Source: Bordetella genomosp. 9 (GTDB lineage: Bacteria; Pseudomonadota; Gammaproteobacteria; Burkholderiales; Burkholderiaceae_B). From it: DNA of 64,000 nucleotides. Where the stretch lies: positions 1,550,001 to 1,614,000 of the forward strand of contig NZ_NEVJ01000003.1 of the NCBI RefSeq assembly GCF_002261425.1, read 5' to 3'. The position numbers were made by a program, and so were the translations under genes. The first letter of the stretch is position 1. Each line of letters opens with the position of its first letter. Below, one piece after another: positions 1 through 8,481 of the stretch. The notes beneath the pieces were generated by a model. That model did no database searches. It had not been told where the DNA came from and saw nothing but the letters and a program-made list of their open reading frames with translations.

Positions 1-104
1 TGTTAGAGAAGCGAGACTATAGCACGATTTTTTTTGGGTGTGCAAATCGCGCTTCACTACTGAAGAAGCGGAGCCATCGGTCGCCGGCTCCACTTCGTTC
101 GCCG

Positions 105-1433
105 TCACGCGCGCGGTGTGTCGCGCTTGACTTTGATGAACAGCAGCACGAGGATCGCGGCGCACAGCTCCATCAACCCGACGCTATACAGGCCGGACGC
201 CAGGCTGCCGGTCCTGTCCTTCAGCCAACCCATCAGGTAAGGCGCGGCAAAGCCCGCCAGGTTGCCGACGGAGTTGATGAGGGCGATGCCGCCCGCCGCG
301 GCGGTGCCGGTCAGGAAGGCCGCGGGCAAGGACCAGAAGACCGGGAAGGCCGCCAGGATGCCGATGGCGGCGAACGACAGCGCATACAGCGCGGTCACCG
401 GGCTGCCCAGGAAGTAGCCGGTCGCGGCCAGGCCCGCCGCCGCCACGACGCTGGCCACCACGCTGTGCATGCGGCGCTCGCCGGTGCGATCGGAATGGAT
501 GCCGTTCAGGACCATGGCGATGGTGCCCAGGATGAACGGAATCGCCGACACCAGGCCGATCTGGAAGTTGCCCTGCACGCCCAGTTCCTTGATGATGGAC
601 GGCGTCCAGAATGCGATGGTCGCGTTGCCGCTGACGATGCAGAAGTAGATCAGCGCGCACAACCACACGCGGCCATTGAAGGCGTCGCGCAGCGACGAAT
701 GCTTGGCGGGATCGCGGCTTTCCTGCTCGAGTTCGCGCGTCACGAGGGTACGCTCCCTGTCGTTCAGCCACTTGGCGTTGACAGGCTTTTCCGGCAACCA
801 CGCGAGCACGGCGAAACCGGCCAGCACCGAGGGGATGCCCTCGATCACGAACAGCCATTGCCAGTTCGCCAGGCCTTCGACGCCCGACATCACGCTCATC
901 ACGAAGCCGGCGATCGGGCCGCCCACCACGCCGGCGATGGCGAAGGACGTCATGAAGTAGCCATTGATGCGCGCGCGCCGATCGGCGGGAAACCAGTAGG
1001 TCAGGTACAGCACGACGCCGGGGAAGAAACCGGCTTCGAATACGCCCAGCAGGAAGCGCAGCACGTAGAACTGCGTCGGGGTCTTGACGAAGATCATCGC
1101 CATGGAGGCCAGGCCCCACAGGATGGTGATGCGCGCCAGCGTGCGGCGTGCGCCGATCTTTTCCAGCAGCAGGTTGCTGGGCACTTCGAACAGGAAGTAG
1201 CCGATGAAGAAGATGCCCGCGCCCAGTCCGTAGACGGTTTCGCTGAATTGCAGGTCCTGCAGCATCTGCAGCTTGGCGAAGCCGATATTGACGCGATCGA
1301 TCCACGCCAGCACGAACAGGAATACCAGGAAAGGAATCAGGCGTACGGCGATCTTGCGATAGGCAAGCGCGCGTTCGGCCGGGAATGGCGCGCTGGCTGC
1401 TCCACCCGGCGCCGGGGTAACGGTGGACGACAT
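105..1433 (-). CDS. MFS transporter, anion:cation symporter type
   Basis: A 442-residue inner-membrane permease with the 12-helix pattern of the major facilitator superfamily. An early DRVNIGFA stretch (about residues 46-53) and a following FEVPSN motif are typical of the anion:cation symporter branch, which carries organic acids such as phthalate, tartrate or hexuronates. The start has a GGAG eight bases upstream. The gene lies on the same strand as, and downstream of, a DUF2848 gene and an amidase, with a hairpin between amidase and permease. The likely role is uptake of the substrate degraded by those enzymes; the actual substrate cannot be read from the sequence. Confidence 0.9.
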   Translation of the reverse strand: MSSTVTPAPGGAASAPFPAERALAYRKIAVRLIPFLVFLFVLAWIDRVNIGFAKLQMLQDLQFSETVYGLGAGIFFIGYFLFEVPSNLLLEKIGARRTLARITILWGLASMAMIFVKTPTQFYVLRFLLGVFEAGFFPGVVLYLTYWFPADRRARINGYFMTSFAIAGVVGGPIAGFVMSVMSGVEGLANWQWLFVIEGIPSVLAGFAVLAWLPEKPVNAKWLNDRERTLVTRELEQESRDPAKHSSLRDAFNGRVWLCALIYFCIVSGNATIAFWTPSIIKELGVQGNFQIGLVSAIPFILGTIAMVLNGIHSDRTGERRMHSVVASVVAAAGLAATGYFLGSPVTALYALSFAAIGILAAFPVFWSLPAAFLTGTAAAGGIALINSVGNLAGFAAPYLMGWLKDRTGSLASGLYSVGLMELCAAILVLLFIKVKRDTPRA

Positions 1434-1463
1434 GGGTATGCTCCGTAGATAAAGGAGATAAAA

Positions 1464-1488
1464 GCCCCGCCCCGCGGCGGGGGGTTTT
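1464..1488 (-). terminator. GC-rich hairpin with T-run after the amidase gene
   Basis: CCCCGCC (1465-1471) pairs with GGCGGGG (1476-1482) across a four-base loop. On the minus strand the stem is followed by TTTTA. It lies between the amidase stop and the MFS start, so it may end or attenuate transcription and lower permease expression relative to the upstream genes. Confidence 0.6.
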
Positions 1489-1561
1489 GAATCAAATCAG
1501 ATTGGCCGGCCAGGTGTGGCCAACCAGGCGCGGACGGCCGAGCGCGCCCCCAAGGGACGAA

Positions 1562-2896
1562 CTAGGCGGCCAACGCCGGCTCGATCGCGCCCGCCACTTG
1601 CAGCACCCGCGCATCCGCGCCGCGCAGGCCGCAGACCGCCAGGCCGATGCCGGGCTGCCCGGTCGGCAGCGACACCCCGCAGCCGTCCAGGAAATTGATC
1701 ACGCTGGTATTGCGCAACACGAGGCCATTGACGGAAAAGAAAGCCTCGTCGGCCTGCAGATCGTCGACGCGCGGGGGCAGCACCGCGACCGTCGGCATCA
1801 GCCACGCATCGGCGTCGCGCAGGCGGTCGGCCGCCGCCGCCATCACCCGCGCGCGCTCGTCGATCAGCGTGATGTAATCCGCCGCCGACTGCTTTTCTCC
1901 ACGACGGATGCGCATGGCGACGCGCTGGTCATACACCTCGCCCCGGGTGGACAGCAATTCACGATGCCAATGCCAGGCCTCGGCCGCCGTGAAGCCGCCA
2001 CCGCCGTTGATCGACGGGATATCCTTCAACTCCGGAAAATCGAAGGGCACGATCTGCGCGCCCAGGCCGGCCAACCTGGCCACCGCTGCGTCGAACGCCG
2101 AGGCCACGGCGGCATCGACGCCGTCGAAAACGAAATCGCGCGTGACGTACAGGCGCAGCCCCTTGATCGAGGCCGGCCGGGCGTCCAAGGCCTCGCCGCT
2201 CAGGATGCGGTCCATGATGGCGCAGCAATCGACCGTGCGCGCCAGCGGCCCCGCCGAATCCAGCGTGCGCGAGAGCGGCACCCCGCCCTGCAACGACACG
2301 CGATGCGACGTCGGCTTGAAACCGGTGAGACCGCAGAATGCCGCCGGGATGCGAATGGAGCCGCCGGTGTCCGTACCCAAGGTGGCCACCGCCATGCCCT
2401 TGGCGACGCTCACGGCGCCGCCGGACGTGGAGCCGCCAGCCACGCGCGCTTCATCGTGCGGTGCGCGCGGGGTACCGTAGTGCGGATTCAGGCCGAGCCC
2501 GGAAAAGGCGAACTCGCTCATATTGGTGCGGCCCAGCAGCACCGCGCCCGCGGCCCGCAGGCGCGCGACGGCGGCGGCATCCTGCGTGGCGGGCGCGGCC
2601 CCCGCCAGCGCGCGCGAGCCCGCCGACGTCACCTGGCCCCGCACATCGAACAAGTCCTTGATCGAGACGGGCAGGCCCGCGATGGGCGACGGCACGTTGC
2701 CGGCGCGGCGCGCGGCATCGCTGGCGCGCGCCGCCTGCAGCGCTGATTCCGCATCCACGTGCAGATAGGCCGCCCCGCCCGCCTGACGGTATGACTCGAT
2801 AAGCGCCAGCGACTGCTCGACGAGCTTTTCGCTGGTGATGCGGCCGGCCTGGAGATCGGCCTGCAACTGCCTGATGGGCTTGATGGTCTGCATCAT
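1562..2896 (-). CDS. Amidase (amidase-signature family)
   Basis: A 444-residue cytoplasmic hydrolase of the amidase-signature family, which uses a Ser-cisSer-Lys triad to cleave amides. The candidate catalytic Lys is in PVSIKDLFD. The signature core GGSTSGGA is followed by GTDTGGSIR, which contains the nucleophilic Ser. Length suits stand-alone amidases or aspartyl-tRNA amidotransferase A-like enzymes, but no gatB or gatC is nearby, so a tRNA role is unlikely. It lies 24 bases after the DUF2848 gene on the same strand and probably shares its transcript. The substrate is unknown; a catabolic amide taken up by the neighbouring permease is the natural inference. Confidence 0.9.
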   Translation of the reverse strand: MMQTIKPIRQLQADLQAGRITSEKLVEQSLALIESYRQAGGAAYLHVDAESALQAARASDAARRAGNVPSPIAGLPVSIKDLFDVRGQVTSAGSRALAGAAPATQDAAAVARLRAAGAVLLGRTNMSEFAFSGLGLNPHYGTPRAPHDEARVAGGSTSGGAVSVAKGMAVATLGTDTGGSIRIPAAFCGLTGFKPTSHRVSLQGGVPLSRTLDSAGPLARTVDCCAIMDRILSGEALDARPASIKGLRLYVTRDFVFDGVDAAVASAFDAAVARLAGLGAQIVPFDFPELKDIPSINGGGGFTAAEAWHWHRELLSTRGEVYDQRVAMRIRRGEKQSAADYITLIDERARVMAAAADRLRDADAWLMPTVAVLPPRVDDLQADEAFFSVNGLVLRNTSVINFLDGCGVSLPTGQPGIGLAVCGLRGADARVLQVAGAIEPALAA

Positions 2897-2920
2897 GGAG
2901 TCCTTTCCGGCACGGCCGGC

Positions 2921-3598
2921 TCAGTCGGTGACGGGCAGCACGCGCACGCGATACGCGTGGCGCAGCGTACGGTTCAACACGGGATCGTGCAGTTCCATCT
3001 CGAACTGTTCGCCATAGCCCAGCTGGCCTATCACCGTCTGCGTGCCGCAGTACATGGCGGTGCCGACCGGCAGGCCCTGCTCGCCGGCATATTTCTCGGC
3101 CAGCTCGCGCGGATCGCGCAGGCTGGTCATCGGGCCTTCCTGGTACAGGGCGCGCTGGCCGTCGCGCACGCGCCAGGTGCGGGAAACCAGCTGGTCCCAA
3201 TGGCCGGCGACTTCATCGAAGCGCCACAGCTCGCGGCTGACCGGTTTCGCGCACATCTGCTTGGACACCGTGACGTCGTAGGCCTCGACCTTGCGGTCGG
3301 TGTGATCCGATCCGATGCCGACCAGCAGGCCGTCCTCGGTGGAGAACAGCACCGCTTCGACTTCGCCCGACGAATCCGCGCGCGGCACTTCGATTTCCTC
3401 GTCGGTGGTCAGCAGCGCGGCGGCCAAGGGGTAATAGCAAGGGACGGTGGAAGGCGGCTTGACGCCGATTTCCTGCAGTTCGCGGATATGGTGCTGCACC
3501 GCCGCCTCGTCGCGGCCTGCCCAGCCCGCGATCACCAGGCGGTCGATCAGGACGGTGCGGTCGCCCAATCCGGCGACCTGGAAATTCAATTGCGGCAT
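2921..3598 (-). CDS. DUF2848 family protein
   Basis: A 225-residue soluble protein resembling the DUF2848 family, which has no assigned reaction that I know of. There is no signal peptide or membrane segment. The middle section (SDHTDRKVEAYDVTVSKQMCAKPVSRELW) is rich in charged and polar residues that could form an active site. It is the first gene of the run DUF2848-amidase-MFS, with a GntR regulator immediately upstream on the same strand. The context suggests one step in the breakdown of a small carboxylic acid or amide. No biochemical function is claimed. Confidence 0.75.
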   Translation of the reverse strand: MPQLNFQVAGLGDRTVLIDRLVIAGWAGRDEAAVQHHIRELQEIGVKPPSTVPCYYPLAAALLTTDEEIEVPRADSSGEVEAVLFSTEDGLLVGIGSDHTDRKVEAYDVTVSKQMCAKPVSRELWRFDEVAGHWDQLVSRTWRVRDGQRALYQEGPMTSLRDPRELAEKYAGEQGLPVGTAMYCGTQTVIGQLGYGEQFEMELHDPVLNRTLRHAYRVRVLPVTD

Positions 3599-3647
3599 GG
3601 CGTTAAACCTCTAGTGATACTGCGGCCATCACGTCATGGCGGCCGGC

Positions 3648-4352
3648 TCAAATGGAACGGATGATGTTCTTGCGGAATTCGTCGATGTGGTCGCGGATGG
3701 CTTCGCGGGCGGCGGGGATGTCGCGACGCTCCAGCGCATCCAGCACGGCCATGTGCTCCTGGTAGACATTGGCCAGGTGCACGGGATCCTGCAAGGAAAG
3801 AAACCAGAAGCGCGCCTGCTTTTCGTGCAGCCCGCGAAGCAGTTCGGCCAGCACGCGATTGCGCGAGGCGGCCGAGATGGCGTTGTGGAACTTCAGGTCC
3901 AATTGCATCAGGCCATTGATATCGCGGTGCTCCAGCAAGGCTGCCGAGCGTTCGACGATGTCGCGCATGGCCTGGATGTCGCTGCCGTGCGCGCGCTCCG
4001 CGGCCAGGGTGACGCACAGCAGTTCATTGGTCAGGCGGACTTCGATCATGTCCAGCACTTCGTTCAAGGACAGCGGCGCCACCAGGACACCCTTGCGCGG
4101 CAGGATGGATACCAGCCCGTCGCTCTCCAGGCGATGCAAGGCCTGGTGCACGGGGGTGCGTCCCAGGCCCAGCAGCGCGCCGACCTGGGATTCGTTGATC
4201 GCCTCCCCCGGCCGGAATTCGCAGGAAATGATGCGCCGCTTGATCTCGGCATAGGCGAGCTCGCGTAGGGCCGCGCCGGACGATGGGCGGCTCCCATCGG
4301 AACCGTGCGTCGCACCGTCCTGGGCTGAGATCGAAGGGGTCGTGCTGGCCAT
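3648..4352 (-). CDS. GntR-family transcriptional regulator, FCD type
   Basis: A 234-residue regulator with an N-terminal winged helix (about residues 28-95, including NESQVGALLGLGRTPVHQAL) and a C-terminal all-helical FCD domain that usually binds a carboxylate ligand around a metal. DLKFHNAI and the later ARDHIDEF fit the metal-ligand positions. It lies about 50 bases upstream of the DUF2848 gene on the same strand, so it probably controls that catabolic unit and itself. A TGATATATCA palindrome lies 36 bases upstream of its start. Confidence 0.9.
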   Translation of the reverse strand: MASTTPSISAQDGATHGSDGSRPSSGAALRELAYAEIKRRIISCEFRPGEAINESQVGALLGLGRTPVHQALHRLESDGLVSILPRKGVLVAPLSLNEVLDMIEVRLTNELLCVTLAAERAHGSDIQAMRDIVERSAALLEHRDINGLMQLDLKFHNAISAASRNRVLAELLRGLHEKQARFWFLSLQDPVHLANVYQEHMAVLDALERRDIPAAREAIRDHIDEFRKNIIRSI

Positions 4353-4387
4353 AGTGATATCGAAGTAAAGCGCAAGTGATAATACTC

Positions 4388-4397
4388 TGATATATCA
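4388..4397. promoter_or_regulatory. TGATATATCA palindrome, candidate GntR operator
   Basis: A perfect 10-bp palindrome upstream of the GntR gene, in an AT-rich stretch unlike its surroundings. Two further TGATA half-motifs lie between it and the gene. Placement suits autoregulation by the FCD-type GntR protein; this is inferred from position and symmetry only. Confidence 0.4.
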
Positions 4398-4551
4398 CAG
4401 CGACCCTATCAGGGATTACCCGACAACGCCCCATCCCCGCTCACGCCGGCTCATGCCGCTGGCTGGCCCTGATGCTTCCCTTGTATCCAGAATTTCTGAT
4501 ATGATCTTGGTCTTTTCCGGGACAGCCAGCCCCGGGAGCGCAAGACAAAAG

Positions 4552-4627
4552 GCCGGCATAGCTCAGTTGGTAGAGCAGCGCATTCGTAATGCGAAGGTCG
4601 TAGGTTCGACTCCTATTGCCGGCACCA
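4552..4627 (+). tRNA. tRNA-Thr (anticodon CGT)
   Basis: A complete 76-base cloverleaf. The acceptor stem GCCGGCA pairs with TGCCGGC, followed by A and an encoded CCA. The D stem is GCTC/GAGC, the anticodon loop TTCGTAA carries CGT, and the T arm is GTAGGTTCGACTCCTAT-like. CGT reads the threonine codon ACG, which is common in GC-rich genomes. A TATGAT hexamer about 50 bases upstream could be its -10 element. A strong hairpin terminator follows directly. Confidence 0.97.
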
Positions 4628-4632
4628 GAATA

Positions 4633-4663
4633 AAAAAGGCCAACCCCACGGGTTGGCCTTTTT
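4633..4663. terminator. Bidirectional intrinsic terminator after tRNA-Thr
   Basis: GGCCAACCC (4638-4646) and GGGTTGGCC (4650-4658) form a perfect 9-bp stem with a CAC loop. It is flanked by an A-run on the left and TTTTT on the right. It can therefore end the rightward tRNA transcript and the leftward transcript of the convergent YetF-like gene. Confidence 0.92.
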
Positions 4664-4714
4664 GCTTGGTGCGCCAGGTCGTTCGGCCGATCCTGCCACC
4701 GCCCGGATCACGGT

Positions 4715-5206
4715 TCACGCCCCCTTCTTCCTGATCACGCTGATCGAGCCGTCCGGCTCGAGATAAGCCAGCTTCACCTGCGCCACGTCTTCGACGCCCT
4801 TCTGCCGCAGTTCGCTTTCCAGATCCTCGACCGTGATGCTTTCGCGCCGCATGGTGCGCATCTGCACCTGGCCGTCGCGGACCAGGCATAACTTGCCGGG
4901 CTGCAGGAAGGGACGCGTGGCAGGCCATGTATATGCGACCCGATCGATAAAGACGCTCCAGAACACGATGGTGGCGACCAGCAGCATCCCGTCCGGCACC
5001 GACTTGTATTCGCCCGCCATGGCGTTCTGGGCGGCGTCGGCGATCAGGACGACGACGAGCAGATCCGCGATGCCCAGCGATCCGACGTCGCGGCGGCCGG
5101 CGATGCGCAGCAGCGTGAAGATGAACCAGTACGTCATGGTGCCGCGGATGACGATCTCCACCGGCGACATGCTGAACTTGATGATGTTGTCCCACTGTAC
5201 GTCCAT
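4715..5206 (-). CDS. DUF421 / YetF-like inner-membrane protein
   Basis: A 163-residue protein with about three N-terminal membrane helices (residues about 10-75, including IVIRGTMTYWFIFTLLRIAGRRDVG). A soluble C-terminal domain follows with the pattern GKLCLVRDGQVQMRTMRRESIT...DLESELRQKGV seen in the YetF/DUF421 family. The start at MDVQWD is preferred because AAGGAGG lies six bases upstream; a longer in-frame start lacks this. It is divergent from the CinA-like gene. The family is linked in other bacteria to envelope or spore physiology, but no reaction is known. Confidence 0.85.
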   Translation of the reverse strand: MDVQWDNIIKFSMSPVEIVIRGTMTYWFIFTLLRIAGRRDVGSLGIADLLVVVLIADAAQNAMAGEYKSVPDGMLLVATIVFWSVFIDRVAYTWPATRPFLQPGKLCLVRDGQVQMRTMRRESITVEDLESELRQKGVEDVAQVKLAYLEPDGSISVIRKKGA

Positions 5207-5322
5207 GGGCGGCCTCCTTCCACGATGCGGAAACAGCCCATCCGTAAGCAACCGGCGCGCCCGGGTCGACCCGCTCTTCTTGGGTCCGCCAGTTGCTTTG
5301 CCCGCACCGGGAGGACGACATC

Positions 5323-5826
5323 ATGAACGCCATCGAGCGCGTCGCCATCTTCATGCGCGACAACCATCTGACGCTGGTGACGGCGGAATCGTGCACCGCC
5401 GGCCTGATTGCCAGCACGCTTGCCGACATCCCCGGCGCGGGAGCCCTGCTGGATTGCGCCTTCGTCGTGTATTCGCCCGACGCCAAGCGGCGCTGTGTGG
5501 GGGTCTCGCAGCACACCCTGGATACGCACAATTTGACCAGCGAGGCCGTGGCCCGGGAGATGGCGCTGGGCGCCGCCGCGCGCAGCCCCGCCAATGTGGC
5601 GATCGCCAACACCGGCCTGGCCGATGGCAGCGATGGCGACGTACCGGCGGGAACGCAGTGCTACGCCTGGATATTCAAGGCCAGCCCGGCGGACGCCAAT
5701 CCGGCCGTCATCACGGAGACGCATCGCTTCGAAGGCGGCCGTCACCAGATCCGCAAGGCCGCGGCAGTTTTCGCGCTGGAAAGAATGGCGGCGCTGTACC
5801 GGGAATGGCGCCGCGACGGCAGATAG
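5323..5826 (+). CDS. CinA C-terminal domain protein, probable NMN deamidase (PncC)
   Basis: A 167-residue stand-alone CinA C-terminal domain. Proteins of this family (PncC) deamidate nicotinamide mononucleotide to nicotinate mononucleotide in NAD recycling. The motif TLVTAESCTAGLIASTLAD near residues 17-35 and the later NTGLADG region match the family. The N-terminal molybdopterin-like half of full CinA is absent, as in many proteobacteria. The start follows a GGGAGG ribosome site. A few residues differ from the most typical enzymes (for example ADGSDGDVPAGTQCYAW), so activity is inferred. Confidence 0.85.
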   Translation: MNAIERVAIFMRDNHLTLVTAESCTAGLIASTLADIPGAGALLDCAFVVYSPDAKRRCVGVSQHTLDTHNLTSEAVAREMALGAAARSPANVAIANTGLADGSDGDVPAGTQCYAWIFKASPADANPAVITETHRFEGGRHQIRKAAAVFALERMAALYREWRRDGR

Positions 5827-5938
5827 GCACAGCGCGCCCAACGTACTCATCTGTCTCTTTCGAAGCGGCCCGCATCGCCGGCGGCCTCCCGGCGGGCATA
5901 ACAGTTGCAGCCGCGCAGCCCGTTTCCACGGAGATCGC

Positions 5939-6712
5939 ATGAACCCCAACCCCGTCGATCCGGCGTCGCGCCGGCAGGTCTTGAAGGCGATCACGGTAGG
6001 ACTGCCGGCCGCCGCGCTGACAGGCCGGATACAGCCAGCCCAGGCCCAGGATCAAGCCCAGGCCGCCAGCACTGCCGCGCATGCCGCCAGCAATCCTACA
6101 TGGCGCTTCTTCAACACGGACGAGGCTGCCTTGATGGACGCCATCGTGGCGCGCCTGATCCCCGCGGATGAACTCGGGCCCGGCGCGCGTGAAGCGGGCG
6201 TGACAGTGTTCATGGACCAGCAACTCGCGGGCGCCTGGGGCGCCGGCGAACAGTTCTACCAGTCCGGCCCCTTCGCCGCCGGCACGCCACAGCAGGGCTA
6301 CCAACTCTCGTATACGCCCGCCCAGATGTTTCGCACCGGGCTCGCCCGCTTCGCCCAGGCGGTCGCGCAGCGCCAGGGCGGCAAGGCCTTCGCCGACCTG
6401 GAACCGGCCGCGCAGGACGAGATGCTCAGGAACATGGAAACCGGCAAGCTCGATTTCTCGCCGCTGCCGTCCGCGGTCTTCTTCGCCGCATTGATGGACG
6501 CGACCGTCGAAGGTTTCTTCGGCGATCCCATACACGGCGGCAATCGCGACATGGTGGGATGGAAGCTGGTCCAGTTTCCCGGCGCCTACGCCAGCTATGC
6601 GAACGACATCGAGCGGCACGGCGTCGCCTTCGTACGCGAACCGGTGTCCATCGCCAACAGCCCGATGCACGACATGCGGGTGGAAGGCAGGCCTGCCGGG
6701 GAGGCCGCATGA
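5939..6712 (+). CDS. Gluconate 2-dehydrogenase subunit 3 family protein (TAT-exported small subunit)
   Basis: A 257-residue small subunit of a membrane-bound GMC dehydrogenase complex. The N terminus has a twin-arginine signal (SRRQVLKAI, then a hydrophobic AAALTG stretch and an AQAQ cleavage region). In these complexes the small subunit carries the TAT signal and takes the folded, flavin-loaded large subunit across the membrane with it. The mature part begins with WRFFNTDEAALMDAIVARLIP, typical of the family. Its stop overlaps the next start as ATGA, so the two subunits are translationally coupled. Confidence 0.9.
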   Translation: MNPNPVDPASRRQVLKAITVGLPAAALTGRIQPAQAQDQAQAASTAAHAASNPTWRFFNTDEAALMDAIVARLIPADELGPGAREAGVTVFMDQQLAGAWGAGEQFYQSGPFAAGTPQQGYQLSYTPAQMFRTGLARFAQAVAQRQGGKAFADLEPAAQDEMLRNMETGKLDFSPLPSAVFFAALMDATVEGFFGDPIHGGNRDMVGWKLVQFPGAYASYANDIERHGVAFVREPVSIANSPMHDMRVEGRPAGEAA

Positions 6713-8481
6713 CACGCACACTACCCGCGGTCGATGTCGCCATCGTCGGCGGCGGCTGGACCGGATCCATCATCGGCAAGGAGCTGGCGGCCAACGGCCA
6801 GAAGGTCGTCGTGCTGGAGCGCGGCCAGCCGCGCTGGCCTTCGCCCGATTTCCAGGGCCCCATGGTGCACGACGAAATCAAATACGTGCGGCGCCATGCC
6901 CTGCACCAGAACGCCGCCACCGAAACCTACACCTTCCGCAACAACATCAACCAGACCGCGCTGCCCATGCGCCGCTGGGCCTTCGCCTACCCCGGCACGC
7001 ACCTGGGCGGCGCGGGCAATCACTGGTCCGGCGCCTATTATCGTTTCGACGAGGTCGAATTCAAGCTGCGGTCGCACTACACGCAGAAGTACGGCGCCAG
7101 GATCTTCGACGAAGACATTACCGCGCAGGATTGGCCGGTCACGTACGAAGAACTCGAACCCTATTACGATCGTTTCGACCGGCTGATCGGCGCCTCCGGC
7201 TTCGCCGGCAACCTGAAGGGGCAGAAGCAGGAAGGGGGCAATCCTTTCGAACCCTGGCGATCCAACCCCTACCCCAACCCGCCGATGAAAGTGCCTTACG
7301 CCCCCGCCCTGTTCGGCGAGGCGGCGCGCAAGCTGGGATACCACCCCTACGTGCAGCCATCGGCGCTCTGCACGCGGCCTTACGTGAATACCGAAGGCCT
7401 GCACATGAATGCCTGCGTGTACTGCGGCTTCTGCTCGAACTACGGCTGCGAACATTTCGCCAAGGCCTCGCCACAGGTCTGCGTGCTGCCGGTGGCGATG
7501 AAGCTGGACACGTTCGAGATACGCACGGGAACGCATGTGCTGCGCGTGGAGCTGGACAAGGACAGGAAACGCGCGACCGGGGTGACCTATGTCGACGAAG
7601 CGGGCGAGGAAGTCTTCCAGCCGGCCGAACTGGTGTTCCTGTGCGCGTTCAGCATCAACAACGTGCGCCTGCTGCTGCTGTCCAATATCGGCAAGCCTTA
7701 TGACCCGCAGGCCAACGAAGGCGTGGTGGGACGCAACTATACGCACCAGACCACCTCGGGCGTGGGCCTGTTCTTCGATGAGCGGACGCCCATCAATCCC
7801 TTCATGGGCGCCGGCGCCGTGGCGGTGACCATGGACGACTTCTGTACCGACAACTTCGACCACGGGCCGCAGGGATTCGTGGGCGGGGCCTACATCCAGA
7901 TCCAGGTGGTCAGCGGCACGCCGATCAGCAACCACCCGGTGCCATCGGGGACGCCGACCTGGGGCAGCGAATGGAAGAAGACGGTCAAGCGCTACTACAA
8001 CCATGCGATCCCCATCACCATCACGGGATCGGCGCAACCGACGCGCGGCAGCTATCTGGACCTGGACCCCACATACAAGGACGCCTGGGGACAACCGCTG
8101 CTGCGCATCACCTACGATTTTCCGGACAACGATATCCGCATGTCGCGCTTCGTGACGGCAAAAGGCGACGAGATCGGCAAGGCCATGCGCGGGGTGATCC
8201 ATACCGAACCAGCGCCGCGCACGCGCCCGTACTCTTCCGCCAGCTATCAGTCCACCCACCTGACCGGCGGCGCGGCGATAGGCGACGACCCGCGGACCAG
8301 CGTGGTGAATCGCTACGGCCAATGCTGGGATGTTCCCAACGTCTTCGTCACGGGGGCCGCCCTGTTCCCGCAGAACTCCTGCTACAACCCGACGGGCACG
8401 GTGGGCGCCACGGCGTACTGGATGGTTGACGCCATCAAGCGTGATTACCTCAAATTTCCCGGCCCGCTGGTGAAGATATGA
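6709..8481 (+). CDS. GMC-family FAD dehydrogenase, large subunit of a gluconate dehydrogenase-like complex
   Basis: A 590-residue flavoprotein. The FAD-binding motif VAIVGGGWTG lies at residues 10-19, and the C-terminal GMC domain holds the TGTVGATAYW block. Around residues 234-248 a cysteine cluster (CVYCGFCSNYGC) resembles that of bacterial three-subunit sugar and polyol dehydrogenases and could hold an iron-sulfur cluster. There is no signal peptide of its own, consistent with export together with the TAT-bearing subunit. It overlaps its neighbours by ATGA at both ends. Electrons would pass to the cytochrome c gene that follows. The substrate could be gluconate, 2-ketogluconate or another sugar acid or polyol; this cannot be decided here. 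Confidence 0.92.
   Translation: MTRTLPAVDVAIVGGGWTGSIIGKELAANGQKVVVLERGQPRWPSPDFQGPMVHDEIKYVRRHALHQNAATETYTFRNNINQTALPMRRWAFAYPGTHLGGAGNHWSGAYYRFDEVEFKLRSHYTQKYGARIFDEDITAQDWPVTYEELEPYYDRFDRLIGASGFAGNLKGQKQEGGNPFEPWRSNPYPNPPMKVPYAPALFGEAARKLGYHPYVQPSALCTRPYVNTEGLHMNACVYCGFCSNYGCEHFAKASPQVCVLPVAMKLDTFEIRTGTHVLRVELDKDRKRATGVTYVDEAGEEVFQPAELVFLCAFSINNVRLLLLSNIGKPYDPQANEGVVGRNYTHQTTSGVGLFFDERTPINPFMGAGAVAVTMDDFCTDNFDHGPQGFVGGAYIQIQVVSGTPISNHPVPSGTPTWGSEWKKTVKRYYNHAIPITITGSAQPTRGSYLDLDPTYKDAWGQPLLRITYDFPDNDIRMSRFVTAKGDEIGKAMRGVIHTEPAPRTRPYSSASYQSTHLTGGAAIGDDPRTSVVNRYGQCWDVPNVFVTGAALFPQNSCYNPTGTVGATAYWMVDAIKRDYLKFPGPLVKI

Noticed and set aside
1..104. Possible gene end or terminator at the left edge
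   Set aside because: A T-run is present but no stem precedes it in the right place, and no coding frame is supported.
4481..4505. TTGTAT/TATGAT as a full tRNA-Thr promoter
   Set aside because: The spacer is only 13 bases; only the -10 hexamer is plausible.
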